A stretch of 41,765 nucleotides of DNA from Serpula lacrymans var. lacrymans S7.9 (taxonomy: Eukaryota > Basidiomycota > Agaricomycetes > Boletales > Serpulaceae), in NCBI RefSeq assembly GCF_000218685.1, contig NW_006763313.1:1-41765 (forward strand), written 5' to 3'. Position numbers and translations under genes: made by a program. The notes beneath the pieces were generated by a model that was not told where the DNA came from, ran no database searches, and saw nothing but the letters and a program-made list of their open reading frames with translations. This document shows positions 1 to 9,597 of this stretch, piece by piece; position 1 is the stretch's first letter, and the number at the start of each line of letters is the position of its first letter.

Positions 1-2239
1 TTATCAGCAATATAATTGATGTCGCATCTCTGGAATTTTTCATTTCTTTCTCTTCGATCTCAGGGTTTTTTGGAAATGCCGGGCAAACAAATTATGCCAG
101 GTGAGCTAGACTTTCACGCTCACATCATATCCTTAGAAACTAAGGACACATCCGATAGTGCAAACGTTATTTTGGATGGCTTAGCAAAGCCCTACAAGAA
201 CGCATTTTCTATTGTCACTCCTGCGGTCACCGATAGCTTCACTGCCACTGGGGCAGGTGAAAGCTTTCACGCGGCCCGCATCAAGCATTTGACTAGCTGG
301 GGAATGTCCTCTCAAGGTCAGAATAGACGATATATTGCTATACTGTGCTCAATATATACTCTCTTTCAGAGCTGTTACAGTGTATTGAAGATGGCATCTT
401 GAAACTGATTGACGGGCCTTTCTGGTTATATATACCCGATTTCAATTGGCTTGATGTTCGCACAAATATGGGTTCATCACCCACCTACGAACATCTTGTC
501 GTGGACGACAGGCCCACAGTAGCAAGCGCTTCAAACCCCGAGAAATCTGGATCGTTAAACCATATAATATGCGACCTGTTAGGTGTTCTTCCGGAAGATC
601 TCTCGCCAAATGTCCCGTTGACAACCTATGGCCTAGATTCGCTCTCGGCGGCATCGTTATCCTTTTCCCTTCGTTCGCATATTTCCATCTCTCAGACTCA
701 GCTTCTTGCAGATATGACCTTGCGGAAACTGGAAGCACGCATCGAAGAAAATACATTAGTTCCATCATCGCCTTTGGAGCATAGGCGGCAGTCAATTGAG
801 GCCAAATGTTTAGAAATGGAGGACCTGCTTAAAAAGTACACTTCTCATTTCCCAGCTCATATAGGCAAGTCTATACCAGGGGCCAATCAAGGCCGTGTGA
901 TCCTCGTTACCGGAACTTCTGGTACCTTAGGAGCTGCTGTGCTTGACCGTCTTCTTCGGTATCCAAACGTCAGCCAAATTTATGCCCTTAATCGTCGTGA
1001 TGTCTCTGCAAGGCCACAGCTGCAGCGGCATATAGCCGCTTTTGAAGCTAGAGATTTTGATGCATCATTCTTACGCGCGCAGAATTTGACCTTTCTGGAG
1101 GGAACAGTAGATCAAATGTATTTTGGGCTACCTGCCGACTTGTATCATCAGGTAAAGTTCTTACGGCTATTTCGCGTGTCTCAAATTGACAACTTTCCTA
1201 GCTCACCAACTCTGTGACACATATTATTCATGCGGGTGAGGAGGCATATCCTAATATTCCAGCTTACATCTAATGTATGTCTTAGCCTGGCCCATCGACT
1301 TTAATATGCCTTTGTCTTCATTTGAGCAAGCTATTCTTGGTGTGCGACAACTAGCGAATTTTGCACTGGAGTCCCCTCTGGTGAATCCACCACGCCTTCT
1401 CTTCACAAGTTCTATAGGTGTCCTCAGTGGTCAGTAGCTCTTTTTTCAGTAATACGATAAAGGCTAAACGTATGGACAGGCCTGAAGTCGTCAGATGCTA
1501 CCGAGGAGACGCCGATAGAGGATCCAAGAATCTCGGTTGGTGCGGGATATATAGAGAGTAAATGGGTTGCCGAACGTGTCCTTTCCGCAGTAGCCGCATC
1601 TACTGCCTTGCGGCCAGTCATCGTTCGTATTGGACAACTCACTGGGGGACGAAATGGATTTTGGAAAGTAACGGAGTGGGTACCTTCAATGATTCGCTCT
1701 AGTATCACTTTAGGGGCGCTGCCAGACCGATCTGACGTATGAATTCTCTATGACGCAAAAAAATTACCTAGAGTGCTGATCCCTTTCCACAGATTCTCAA
1801 CTGGATTCCTGTTGATATCGCCGCACCAGCCATCATTGATATGATGGATTCATCGACTCACATACTCCATCTAGTTCATCCTCACCCTATATGTTGGTCG
1901 GAGTTGATGCAACATATTGCGCTGGCTATGAATCTGCCACTGATTCCTTACTCGAGATGGCTGTCGTCTCTTGAAAAGCGGTCACTGTTTCAAGACACGT
2001 CAGGGAAAATCATTCCGGCTCTTAGATTACTTGCTTTCTTTCAGTACTCTGTTTATCGAGGAGATGGATCCTCGACGGACAACTTTCTAGAGCCAAGAGC
2101 ATCCTGCCAGCAAGCAATACAGGTGTCGCCGACTTTAAGGGATACGAGCATAACTCCACTAGGGCTACGGGATGTGGAGAAGTGGTTGTCATACTGGAAC
2201 AGGGTGGGTTTCCTTCCCCTAGATGCATCTGCGATTTAA
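1..2239 (+). CDS. Polyketide synthase, C-terminal part (KR-ACP-thioester reductase), 5' partial
   Basis: The visible 639 residues are the C-terminal end of a modular polyketide synthase or close PKS-like relative; its upstream domains lie outside the window. Seven exons join in frame: up to 100, 159-316, 370-1151, 1202-1235, 1286-1429, 1480-1736 and 1793-2239. A ketoreductase tail shows FSS at residues 16-18 and the NYASAN block with Tyr31 and Asn35. A carrier domain follows with GLDSL; Ser176 is the expected phosphopantetheine site. From residue 267 GTSGTLG opens a Rossmann-type reductase with Tyr429 and Lys433 in the YIESK motif, as in thioester reductase (NAD_binding_4) domains. Such an ending is known to release the product as an aldehyde or alcohol by NADPH reduction instead of hydrolysis. 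All introns are GT-AG and every join keeps frame, so the gene looks functional. An NRPS-like enzyme is possible but the KR remnant favours a PKS. The product is unknown. Confidence 0.85.
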
Positions 2240-2800
2240 AAGTGGCTACTGCATTTTATATCATTATTGTTGCCTCTGTGATTGGAGAGTGTCTATGAAA
2301 TGGCAAACAGATCATGCTGGATTCAAGCGAATCACAGCGTGAAGTGACCAACGCTTGAAGCCTCAGTATGGTATGACATCAGTAAAACATCAATTTCCTT
2401 TAAAGATCTTAACTCAGCTTGGAACCATTTGAATAAGCATTAAGATTATTTTCGTGCCAAGGTTAAGATGAAAAAAGTGTGAATAAGGACACCCAAATTC
2501 TTGAATGTCACTTCTTACGACTTCAAAACAAACTTCTTACATCACAAAAGTTGCAGAAGTCCGAGATTGCCCGAGATGCATGAGGGAGGATGAGGGCACG
2601 TGACGAAGATCAGTTCGCATCATATCATGACATCGAGATGCAGCAAGAGTTATATCAGAATTGGTGTTTCTCAATAACAACTTGATATACCAATGTTGTA
2701 GTATATGACATGTAGATACATACAATGTAAGATATTTTAGTATCAGTAATGAGCCCAAACTGCGAGATTGAAAGTGAAGCTAAAGTGCACCAAAGCCCTA
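2240..2800. other. Spacer between the PKS gene and the Plavaka relic
   Basis: No convincing coding frame is visible. It should contain the PKS terminator and the 3' untranslated end and terminal repeat of the Plavaka-type transposon. The stretch near 2540-2600 (CACAAAAGTTGCAGAAG onward, with CCGAGAT-like repeats) is a possible transposon end. I did not find its inverted partner beyond 16.6 kb. Confidence 0.4.
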
Positions 2801-3667
2801 TCAAGCCCAGATGTCGTCGTCTAACTCTTCTCCTTTGTCAGGAATGATATGGTCCAACTCACTCTCCTCGTCCTCCATAGCACTCTCCTGCATATTGTTA
2901 TGACCATTGACTTTACTTTACATTTCGGACTTTTCATAGTCACATGACCAATCATGTGACACATCACCTGACCAGTGTCTAGACTCATCATGTGACCAGT
3001 CACATGCTAGACATCAGACTTTGAACTTTGATTACAAACTGTACAGTACCTCATGTATTTTAGTATATATCATGGAGCAATACATGGGGAGATACTCAGC
3101 AAGTCCTCTTCTAGTGTCTACCAACATTAGTATGACAAATTCTCTCTCTGAATAAGTTGTACACTTCCTTATCCTCCATTGAGTGTTATTGTTGTTGTGC
3201 TCCAGTGCCCCAAGACTGTGTCTTGTTGGTGTTGTTACACATATCCTCTGAGTCATCCTCGTCCTTGTTCTTGCTATCATTTTGGTCTTCTCTGCCATCC
3301 TTGCCCTTATCCTCTCCCTGGCTGTTGTCCTCAATCCCTCCTCCATTTTGTCTCCGGTATCATAATCTTGAGGTATGTGCCCTTCTTGCTGCAGAAGTTC
3401 ATCCCAATGGCAAGTTGCCTTATAACCAACTCCACCACCTTTAAATAGCATGAAAATATCTCTGTCAACAAAACTTCAGAGCTTTTAACAACCCCTAGTG
3501 CTAGCAATGTATTAAATATAAGACTCACATATTTATATAGAAATATTTCCAATCATCATCCCAGCCTATTGCTGTGGGATCCTGACAAACAAGTGATGGT
3601 CCAAGGTATTTGTCGGTTGATCCAAATGTGAAAGCTGGAATGAGATGGATGCCACAAACCACACAAC
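2801..3667 (-). pseudogene. Plavaka-type transposase relic 1, C-terminal segment
   Basis: Read on the minus strand from 3667, the frame gives a GIHLIPAF block, then TDKYLGPS, DDDW, and a FKGGGVGYK block. An acidic tail ends at the stop codon 2801-2803. These blocks match, from memory, the C-terminus of Plavaka/KDZ-type transposases common in agaricomycetes. It follows directly from the segment ending at 9206: removing the copia element and one GTTGT copy gives NPSC-VVCGIHLIPAF. An LTR-1b copy with its CATAT duplication interrupts it at 2891-3244. Deleting that insert joins an acidic frame (DDSEDM to QESAMED). Frameshifts remain, so this is a decayed fragment of a once larger gene. Confidence 0.75.
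2896..3239 (+). repeat. Solo LTR, LTR-1b family
   Basis: A 344-bp element begins TGTTATGACC and ends GGTGTTGTTACA. It is bounded by a perfect 5-bp duplication CATAT (2891-2895 and 3240-3244). It aligns by eye with 8028-8427, including the CACATG/CATGTG-rich U3, a TATA-like stretch near 3060-3070 and the CTCAGCAAGTCCTC block. It lies inside the transposase C-terminus and removal restores the frame. Compared with 8028-8427 it has lost some U3 sequence. Confidence 0.85.
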
Positions 3668-3882
3668 TAATAAAACTAAGTGAAACTCAGCGGCTGCCCG
3701 AGAGGCTATAGAAACGACTGAGGTATTCCTATACTAAACCCCCTACTACTTATAGTCGGAGGTGCTACTCGCTACAGTACAATAACTCCTAGGAGAACAA
3801 TGGTTACTCCATGGAGTGGTGGCTATGCTCCATGGAGAACAATGGCTGCTTCGGCAGAGACTGGGTTTATCCGGTTTTGTCA
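3668..3882 (-). repeat. Ty1/copia 3' LTR (separated by inversion)
   Basis: On the minus strand this 215-bp repeat begins TGACAAAACCGG at 3882 and ends TTTTATTA at 3668. It matches the copia 5' LTR at 9207-9528 but lacks about 107 bp of it. A purine-rich GTGGGAG precedes it, as expected for a polypurine primer. The flank 3663-3667 is ACAAC, the complement of the GTTGT before the 5' LTR, so the two LTRs bound one insertion although they now lie in opposite orientation. Confidence 0.85.
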
Positions 3883-4068
3883 CTCCCACTCGAGTGCAAC
3901 CGTAGTCCCATAGCTTTAGAGAATTTCCAGTGTTTTTCATGAGTGAGGGGTTTAGTGAGAATGTTTGCAATCATATCTCCTGTAGGAACGTATCTGATTA
4001 CTGCCTCTACCTTTGATACTAAGTCATCTCGGATAAAATGATATTTCCGTTGAATGTGTTTTGTGCGA
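3883..4068 (-). pseudogene. Ty1/copia RNase H C-terminal end (separated by inversion)
   Basis: The minus-strand frame reads TKHIQRKYHFIRD and then ILTKPL, which are the signature end of copia polyproteins. It begins exactly at the boundary of LTR-2 copy A and runs into the copia 3' LTR, where it meets its stop at 3867. It supplies the part missing from the copia polyprotein that breaks off at 13941 after DPQFRA. The joined reading (FRA-R-TKHI) is the normal copia sequence. It is displaced by almost 10 kb and inverted relative to the rest of the element. Confidence 0.9.
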
Positions 4069-5882
4069 TGTCGATGATGAGAACTGCTGTTAGAAAACCA
4101 CACACAAAAACAAACTAACACACAATCCTCCCAAATTCCACGGAACTTGTTTATGGGTTTTGCCTCCTAGAACAGTGGAGTGGTCTGGTTGTTCGTGGGG
4201 TGGTACGTATAAGGATCCTTCAAAGTAAAACCCAGAGATGTATGAGTGTGGGTTCTGAGGAGGAGGGATAGTTGAATTTATAGAAGATAGGGGGCTTAGT
4301 GACAAGTATAGATGAGCACTACCTTGCTAATTGTAGCACAAGGTAGGTTTGAGAATGATGAGATAATGAGGTTCCCAGTGATAGCAGGCTCCTGACGCAC
4401 AAACTGTAGTGCTCAGAAGGACTCTAATTGAAGGGGATGACAATCACTTTCAAAAAGTGACAAGTGACGATGACAGCAGTTAACAGTGGTAGAAGTGGGA
4501 AGTGTTGTGACCACACTGGATCACAAGTAGCAGAGTAGTGAACTTGAGAGCAGAGAAGAAGTCTGGATTGGATTTCTTGTTCTTTTTTTTTACAAGGTAA
4601 AATACAGGGGTTTATATAGTAAAAGAAAAGTAGGCTATGCACAGTATAGCCGTGCAAAAAGAATGAGAAAGAACATGAAGGAAGGAATGTACGCTGACAA
4701 ATCCTGCATAGGTAGTACAGGATAAGATTGTCAAAAAAAGGAAAAGAAAGGGATAGAACAATGAATGCTGTGAGTAATGTCACAGGTTTGTACAGCCATA
4801 AAGTAAAGTCCAATAGCAGAAAGAGAGCAAGAAAATCATAATGTCATAGGAAGATGCAGTAAAAAAAGGGCAAGGCAAAACAATATAAGTATCAACACAG
4901 TTCCTTTATTGTCAGTCAGGCATTCTAAAAAATATGTGTCCATAAAAATGATTCAAAAATCAAAAATAATAGCACTGTAAATGAATGTTCTGCTGAAAAA
5001 AAAGAAACTGGAGCCACCGGTCCACCACCTAGTCCAAATCCGACAGTTCCATGGCCTTACCAATGGACTGGTTGTGTTGGACCACCTGATCAAACGAGGG
5101 AGGGAGAGGAGTAGTTCCAATTTGGAACAAGTGAGTCCCAGGCAGCGTGTGGTAGGTGTAGCTGTAGCAAAGACGATGGACAAAAGATAGGTGTACCCAA
5201 GTGAATGGGACAGCAATGAACATGGGCAACGCAAGGGGATGAACCTTCTCCAGCTCAAAAACTACCCACCCACGCTCCAACCAGGCAAGACAAGCGACCA
5301 ATGTTTTGATAGTATATGATGGCAGATCGACATCATGAAGATGGACCTGTTGCCCTATTTGGACCGGCCGCCGGGGCTTTGCTGATATCAGCAGTGGCAC
5401 GTGGTAGTCAACGGATCGGCGACGGAAGCGGATAGGAAGTGGTGACATCAGAAATGGTGGGGGTGCAAATAAGATGAGGAGGAGGAGGGTGGAGGTGACG
5501 AAAAAGTGGATTAGAATGGGGATCCAGAAACGACTGTCAGGTGAGAATAAAAAGGAGAGGAAGGGGCTCATGGTGGGGCTAGGCAAAGGAAGGGGAGTAA
5601 GGGAAACGACAAAAGTGAGGGCACAATGCAATGTGTAGCCAGTGGCGACGCGAAAATTTGCCGAAATGCCGAAATGCCGAAAGTACCGAATGGAAAAGCA
5701 AAGGTGAGCGTGACTGGATTGCCTAATAGAGGTGGTGCTGATCAGCCACAAGTTTGAAACAGGCAATATTAATTACTATTCCATGTGGCACTGTGCCTGT
5801 GTGGCGCAAAGGCGAGTCTTTTTGAATATTTGCTTCGTTATTGACACCTGTCCATGCTACCAATCAACTTTGGTGCATGACA
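4069..5882 (-). repeat. LTR-2 copy A (1814 bp)
   Basis: In its own orientation the repeat begins TGTCATGCACC at 5882 and ends TCATCATCGACA at 4069. It is practically identical in length and sequence to copy B at 13942-15755 and similar to copy C at 32402-34232. It has a long U3 with an ORF (5029-5571), AATAAA (complement at 4905-4910), a TATATAAACCCC promoter-like box and a short R-U5. Its two flanks do not match each other: in element orientation CCGT on the 5' side and TCGC on the 3' side. They match the flanks of copy B crosswise, which indicates inversion between A and B. Confidence 0.9.
5029..5571 (-). CDS. U3-embedded ORF of LTR-2 copy A, putative membrane protein
   Basis: This 180-residue frame starts at an ATG (MSPFL) and stops at SDLD-TAG. 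The same frame is open upstream to 5766, so a longer 245-residue form is possible. Residues 15-36 are strongly hydrophobic (IPILIHFF, LLLLILF), consistent with one membrane helix. The rest is soluble-looking with conserved Trp and Pro. It lies upstream of the LTR TATA box, and an AATAAA follows about 120 bp after the stop. Copies B and C encode nearly the same protein, but both have TGA where copy A has CGA. I recognise no family. It may be a captured or accessory gene, or a fortuitous ORF in repeated DNA. Confidence 0.4.
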   Translation of the reverse strand: MSPFLSFLFSPDSRFWIPILIHFFVTSTLLLLILFAPPPFLMSPLPIRFRRRSVDYHVPLLISAKPRRPVQIGQQVHLHDVDLPSYTIKTLVACLAWLERGWVVFELEKVHPLALPMFIAVPFTWVHLSFVHRLCYSYTYHTLPGTHLFQIGTTPLPPSFDQVVQHNQSIGKAMELSDLD

Positions 5883-6876
5883 ACGGCCTAGTTTCATCAC
5901 CTAAAATCATACTGGACAATTTATTTTCTGCGTTCAGTAGTCCCATGGCTGGCCTCCTCATGTGCTGGCAATATTTGGGTTCAACATCAAAATCTATTTC
6001 AGAGCTCAATTGTCTGTGGTCCTACGTAAAGGACCCACTCTTTAACTTGGCAGATGAGTTGTCATTTTCTCATGACAAGGAACATAAATGTATTGAAAAA
6101 AATTTACAGAATGAGTCCAATCCATTCAACACAGACCATGGTTTGCTACACAGTCCAGTCAAGATACCACTCATGAAATACAAAGTAAAGTACATGTCTC
6201 AAGAGGACCCTTCCATACCAACTATTACCATTGAGGTGATTCACTGCTCCCTTACAAATATTATAAAATCAGTGTTTGAGGATGACTTCTCTTCAACATT
6301 TCACATGACACCATTTCAACAATTTTGGAACACCTCCGAGGACCATGTTTTGAAGGTGTACTTGGAAGCATACTCATCCCCTGCAATGCTTAATGCTTAC
6401 CAAGAGATTAATTCCTTACTGAGGGAGGCTGGTGATAAATACAAATGTGTAGTTGTGTCACTAATGCTATGCTCTGATGCAACACAGCTTGCAAACTTTG
6501 GTGATGCATCACTATGGCCAATATATTTATTCTTCGGGAATGAGTCAAAGTATACCCAAGCCAAGCCAAGCTCAGGAGTCTGTCACCATGCCGCTTACAT
6601 CCCAACAGTGTGTAGCCTTAAAAATTCTTGATTTTCTATACTAACCAACTCTAAAGCTGCTGGATAATTTTCAAGACCTTTACATTGCAGATTATGAGGA
6701 GGCCTCAACAGATAACATGTACACACACTGCAAGTGTGGACTGATGCAGGCAATCTGGAAACTACTATTAGACGGAGATTTTGTCAAGGCATACAAGTAT
6801 GGGCTGCTGATTCAATGCACTGATGGCATCATTAGATGTGTCTTCCCTCATTTATTCTCATACTCTGCAGATTATC
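5883..6876 (+). pseudogene. Plavaka-type transposase relic 1, central segment I
   Basis: The open frame from the LTR boundary to 6631, with a short continuation in another frame to 6876, gives conserved blocks known from Plavaka/KDZ transposases: SPMAGLLMCWQY, FHMTPFQQFW, CSDATQLANFG, WPIYLFFGN, AKPSSGVCHHAAYIP, then THCKCGLMQAIWKLL and YSADY. The start is cut by LTR-2 copy A. The missing N-terminus lies on the minus strand at 15756-16699. An LTR-1 insertion ends this piece at YSADY, and the protein resumes with PKK after 7297. A one-base frame mismatch remains at the reconstructed N-terminal join, consistent with a pseudogene. Confidence 0.8.
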
Positions 6877-7292
6877 TGTTACGATACACAATTTTTGGAC
6901 TTACAAACTTCTTTCTCCGTTCTAACTTTCCTTTTTCAAAGAGTTCTCACGCACTCATGCCACGTTGCACTTCCCTTTTGTTCAGACTTCTACTTTCTCG
7001 CGCCGCGCTGCTTTTCTTACTTTAGCTACAAATCTCTCATGCAGTGGAGCTGGTTGCATGGGCTGCGCCCTCTGACATCATCAGCCACTGCTTTCATCAA
7101 CTGTATAGTACTTATGTACAAACAACCTGTAGTAGTATATATACCCTAATAGAACAAGGAGACTCCTCAGCAAGTCCTCCTGTTGTTCACCCACAACTAA
7201 CTTGGTCCTATCTTAAGGGGTAACCACTCCCTTTCATTACTCTTTTGCTTGTCTGAGTTGTGCGCCAGAGTAACTAACTCTTGGTTGTTACA
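6877..7292 (+). repeat. Solo LTR, LTR-1 family
   Basis: This 416-bp element begins TGTTACGATAC and ends TTGGTTGTTACA. It is flanked by the 5-bp duplication TTATC at 6872-6876 and 7293-7297. A TATA-like box (TATATATACCC, near 7134) is followed by GGAGACTCCTC and GTCCTCCT. Removing it with one TTATC rejoins the transposase as SADY-PKK in frame, so it is a clean solo LTR. Confidence 0.92.
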
Positions 7293-8027
7293 TTATCCCA
7301 AAAAGTCAGTGAAATTTCTAATTATGTGAACTGATTACTGATCCATACTTATTTACAAGAATCCTCTTGGTGTGCATCAAGTCCTTAGGTGAATGCCCAT
7401 GCCCTCGCTTTCTAGTGAAGAAGGTTGATATCCCTGATATGGGAAAGAAGTCAGATATGACAACCTGGACAACAACAGCACAATCTAACAGCAAAGATTA
7501 CCGTTGAAAAGTCAACAAGGCACAGAAGCTAATCTTTGTGGAGGGTAAAAGAATTAATAGCACATATGTGGCTAAATACATGCAAAGTGAATCACTTGTC
7601 CCTACTTGTGTAAGTGTTATTTTAATAGACTATATTGTTTCTAACCAAAATGTTTTTGTGACAGAATGCATTCTTGGAGCAACTCTCTAACTCGGAGTCT
7701 GCATTCAATTTTTTCAATTTTGTTTGTTATCAACCTACTCCATGAGTTTGAACTCGGAGTATGGAAGGCAATCTTTATGTATTTGATGTGTGTCTTGCAC
7801 GCTGCTGCTGGTACAGTAGTTCAGGAGTTAAACTGGAGGTATGTCAGTCAACGTATCATATTGAAACTCAATCTGTCCACATACAAGTACCATGCACTAG
7901 GTGACTATCCAAATACCATTCGGCAGTTTGGCACCACTGATAGTTATTCAACACAAATAGTAGGTTCCTCTATTAAAGATCACTGAAAAACTAATATTCC
8001 AGCTCCCAGGGTGAGCTAGAGCATAGG
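7293..8027 (+). pseudogene. Plavaka-type transposase relic 1, central segment II
   Basis: The segment reads CPCPRFLVKK, AQKLIF and SLVPT, then an intron at 7610-7664 (55 bp, GTAAGT to ACAG). After it come NAFLEQL and FELGVWKAIF, then a YHALGDYPNTIRQFGTTDSYSTQ block. These are consecutive landmarks of Plavaka-type transposases. GELEHR follows after a probable second intron and stops at the ATAGG duplication of the LTR-1b insertion. Frameshifts and stops are scattered through it. The HEFELGVWK motif lies around 7741-7770. Confidence 0.8.
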
Positions 8028-8427
8028 TGTTACAATTGACATACCAGCACCTATTTACGCTTCACTTTTGTACTTAACTTTTCATTTTCCAAGTCACATG
8101 ACCAGTCATGTGACCATTTACTTTACTTTACATTTTCGACTTTTCATAAGTCACATGACCAAGTCATGTGACACATCACCTGACCAGTGTTTAGACTCAC
8201 CATGTGACAGGTCATATGCTAGACATCGGACTTTAAACTTTATTTACAACTGTACAGTACCTCATGTATTTTAGTATATATATAGGAGCAATACATGGAG
8301 ACTCCTCAGCAAGTCCTCCTGTTGTCTAGCACAACTAACTCACTGAAACCTGAGGGGTGATCCCTCCTTCTTTCTCTCTATAGTGTGTTCCTGTGTGCGC
8401 CGGAGTAAAACACTCTTGGTTGTTACA
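8028..8427 (+). repeat. Solo LTR, LTR-1b family
   Basis: This 400-bp element begins TGTTACAATTG and ends TTGGTTGTTACA. A perfect 5-bp duplication ATAGG lies at 8023-8027 and 8428-8432. Its U3 has several TCACATGA and TCATGTGA motifs. A TATATATATAGG box is followed by GGAGACTCCTCAG. Its 3' end is LTR-1-like, so the two families share an R-U5 region but differ in U3. Confidence 0.92.
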
Positions 8428-9206
8428 ATAGGCATTCAAATTGACACTTTCCTTGGTAAGGAAAGAAGAGTACCATGGTTTCAAGCATAGCAAATCAAGA
8501 GGCAATAGAACGATTTGTGAAAGGTCAATAATGCATGCAAGACACTTCAGAGTGAGGAATTTGAAAACCAAAAACATGCATGTGTTTGAAGTTCACCATC
8601 GGAGCACTATCATATTGCTGCTACTTTGAGGCTCAGTTGTGACTTGACAGAATGGTCAGCTGCTCAAAAAGACAACCCCACAATTGAGGTATACAGAATT
8701 TTGTCAAGTTTTTTTTGTTTGCTAATGAATGTAAAACTTAGGACTTCTTCCCTCAACTTAAGGACCACCTCCTCACATGTCCTCATGGTCTTGCATACAA
8801 TGGTGATGAATATGATTTCACAGACGGAGACGGAAACTGTGTCCTGTTGCATAACAACAAGATATTTGAACACAGTTTATTGCAAGTCAACTACACCACA
8901 TATAACCTTCAACGCGAGCAAAACACAATTAATTCACTGACTAGAGCTGACATTATGCTTCTGTCTCAGGAGGATGAGCATATCCACCCATATTGGTATG
9001 CCCGTGTCATTGAGATATTCCATGTCATGGTTGAATATTGACAGGACAATGACTCAATATTCCTGACCAACATGCATGGATGTTTTATTTGTTCGATGGT
9101 TCCAGCGTGATTCAAATTTCAATGCAGGATGGAATGCAAAATGACAGCATCACCTCCAGTTCTTTGACGACATTGATAAGCATTTGGTTTTGTTAATCCA
9201 AGTTGT
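8428..9206 (+). pseudogene. Plavaka-type transposase relic 1, segment III before the copia insertion
   Basis: Read across frames, this segment contains DHLLTCPHG, NNKIFEHSLLQVNYTTY, a TRADIMLLSQEDE block, HPYWYARVI and finally HFGFVNPSC. These correspond to the late part of Plavaka-type transposases. It stops at the GTTGT duplication of the copia element at 9202-9206. The C-terminal continuation is on the minus strand at 3667-2801. Several frameshifts and stops show it is inactive. Confidence 0.75.
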
Positions 9207-9528
9207 TGACAAAACCGGATAAACCCGGTCTCTGCTGAAGCAGCCATTGTTCTCCATGGAGAATAGCCACCACTCCATGGAGTAACCATTGTTCTCCTAG
9301 GAGTCATTATACTGTAGCGAGTAGCACCTCCGACTATAAGTAGTAGGGGGTTTAGTATAGGAATACCTCAGTCGTTTCTATAGCCTCTTGGGCAGCAGCT
9401 GAGGTATGTTACATTACATTTATTAGAGATCACCTTAAACTAACATCTATTGTAGTTTCACTTAGGTAAATAATAAAGTTGTTTCTATAGCCTCTCGGGC
9501 AGCGGCTGAGTTTCACTTAGTTTTATTA
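9207..9528 (+). repeat. Ty1/copia 5' LTR
   Basis: This 322-bp LTR begins TGACAAAACCGG and ends TTTTATTA, followed by GGTTATGAGCCC as candidate primer-binding region. The 5-bp flank GTTGT (9202-9206) recurs, inverted, beside the 3' LTR at 3663-3667. It is about 107 bp longer than the 3' LTR. The extra part duplicates the CTATAGCCTC-GGGCAGC-GCTGAG segment with intervening sequence. Confidence 0.85.
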
Positions 9529-9597
9529 GGTTATGAGCCCTGGTGCGCAAAAGCTATGCAGGAAATAATTCTTATTTGAAACGGCAACCTCGGAACC

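Noticed and set aside
3157..3448. Plus-strand frames of 89-95 codons
   Set aside because: They are antisense to the transposase C-terminus and cross the LTR-1b boundary.
4424..4813. A 129-codon minus-strand frame, repeated at 15011-15400
   Set aside because: It spans the LTR-2 TATA box and R region, is not kept open in copy C, and is rich in low-complexity residues. It looks like a shadow of repeated DNA.
4953..5258. A 101-codon frame (also 14566-14871 and 33027-33338) with a Trp-rich sequence
   Set aside because: It overlaps the longer U3 ORF in another frame; its conservation is explained by the overlap.
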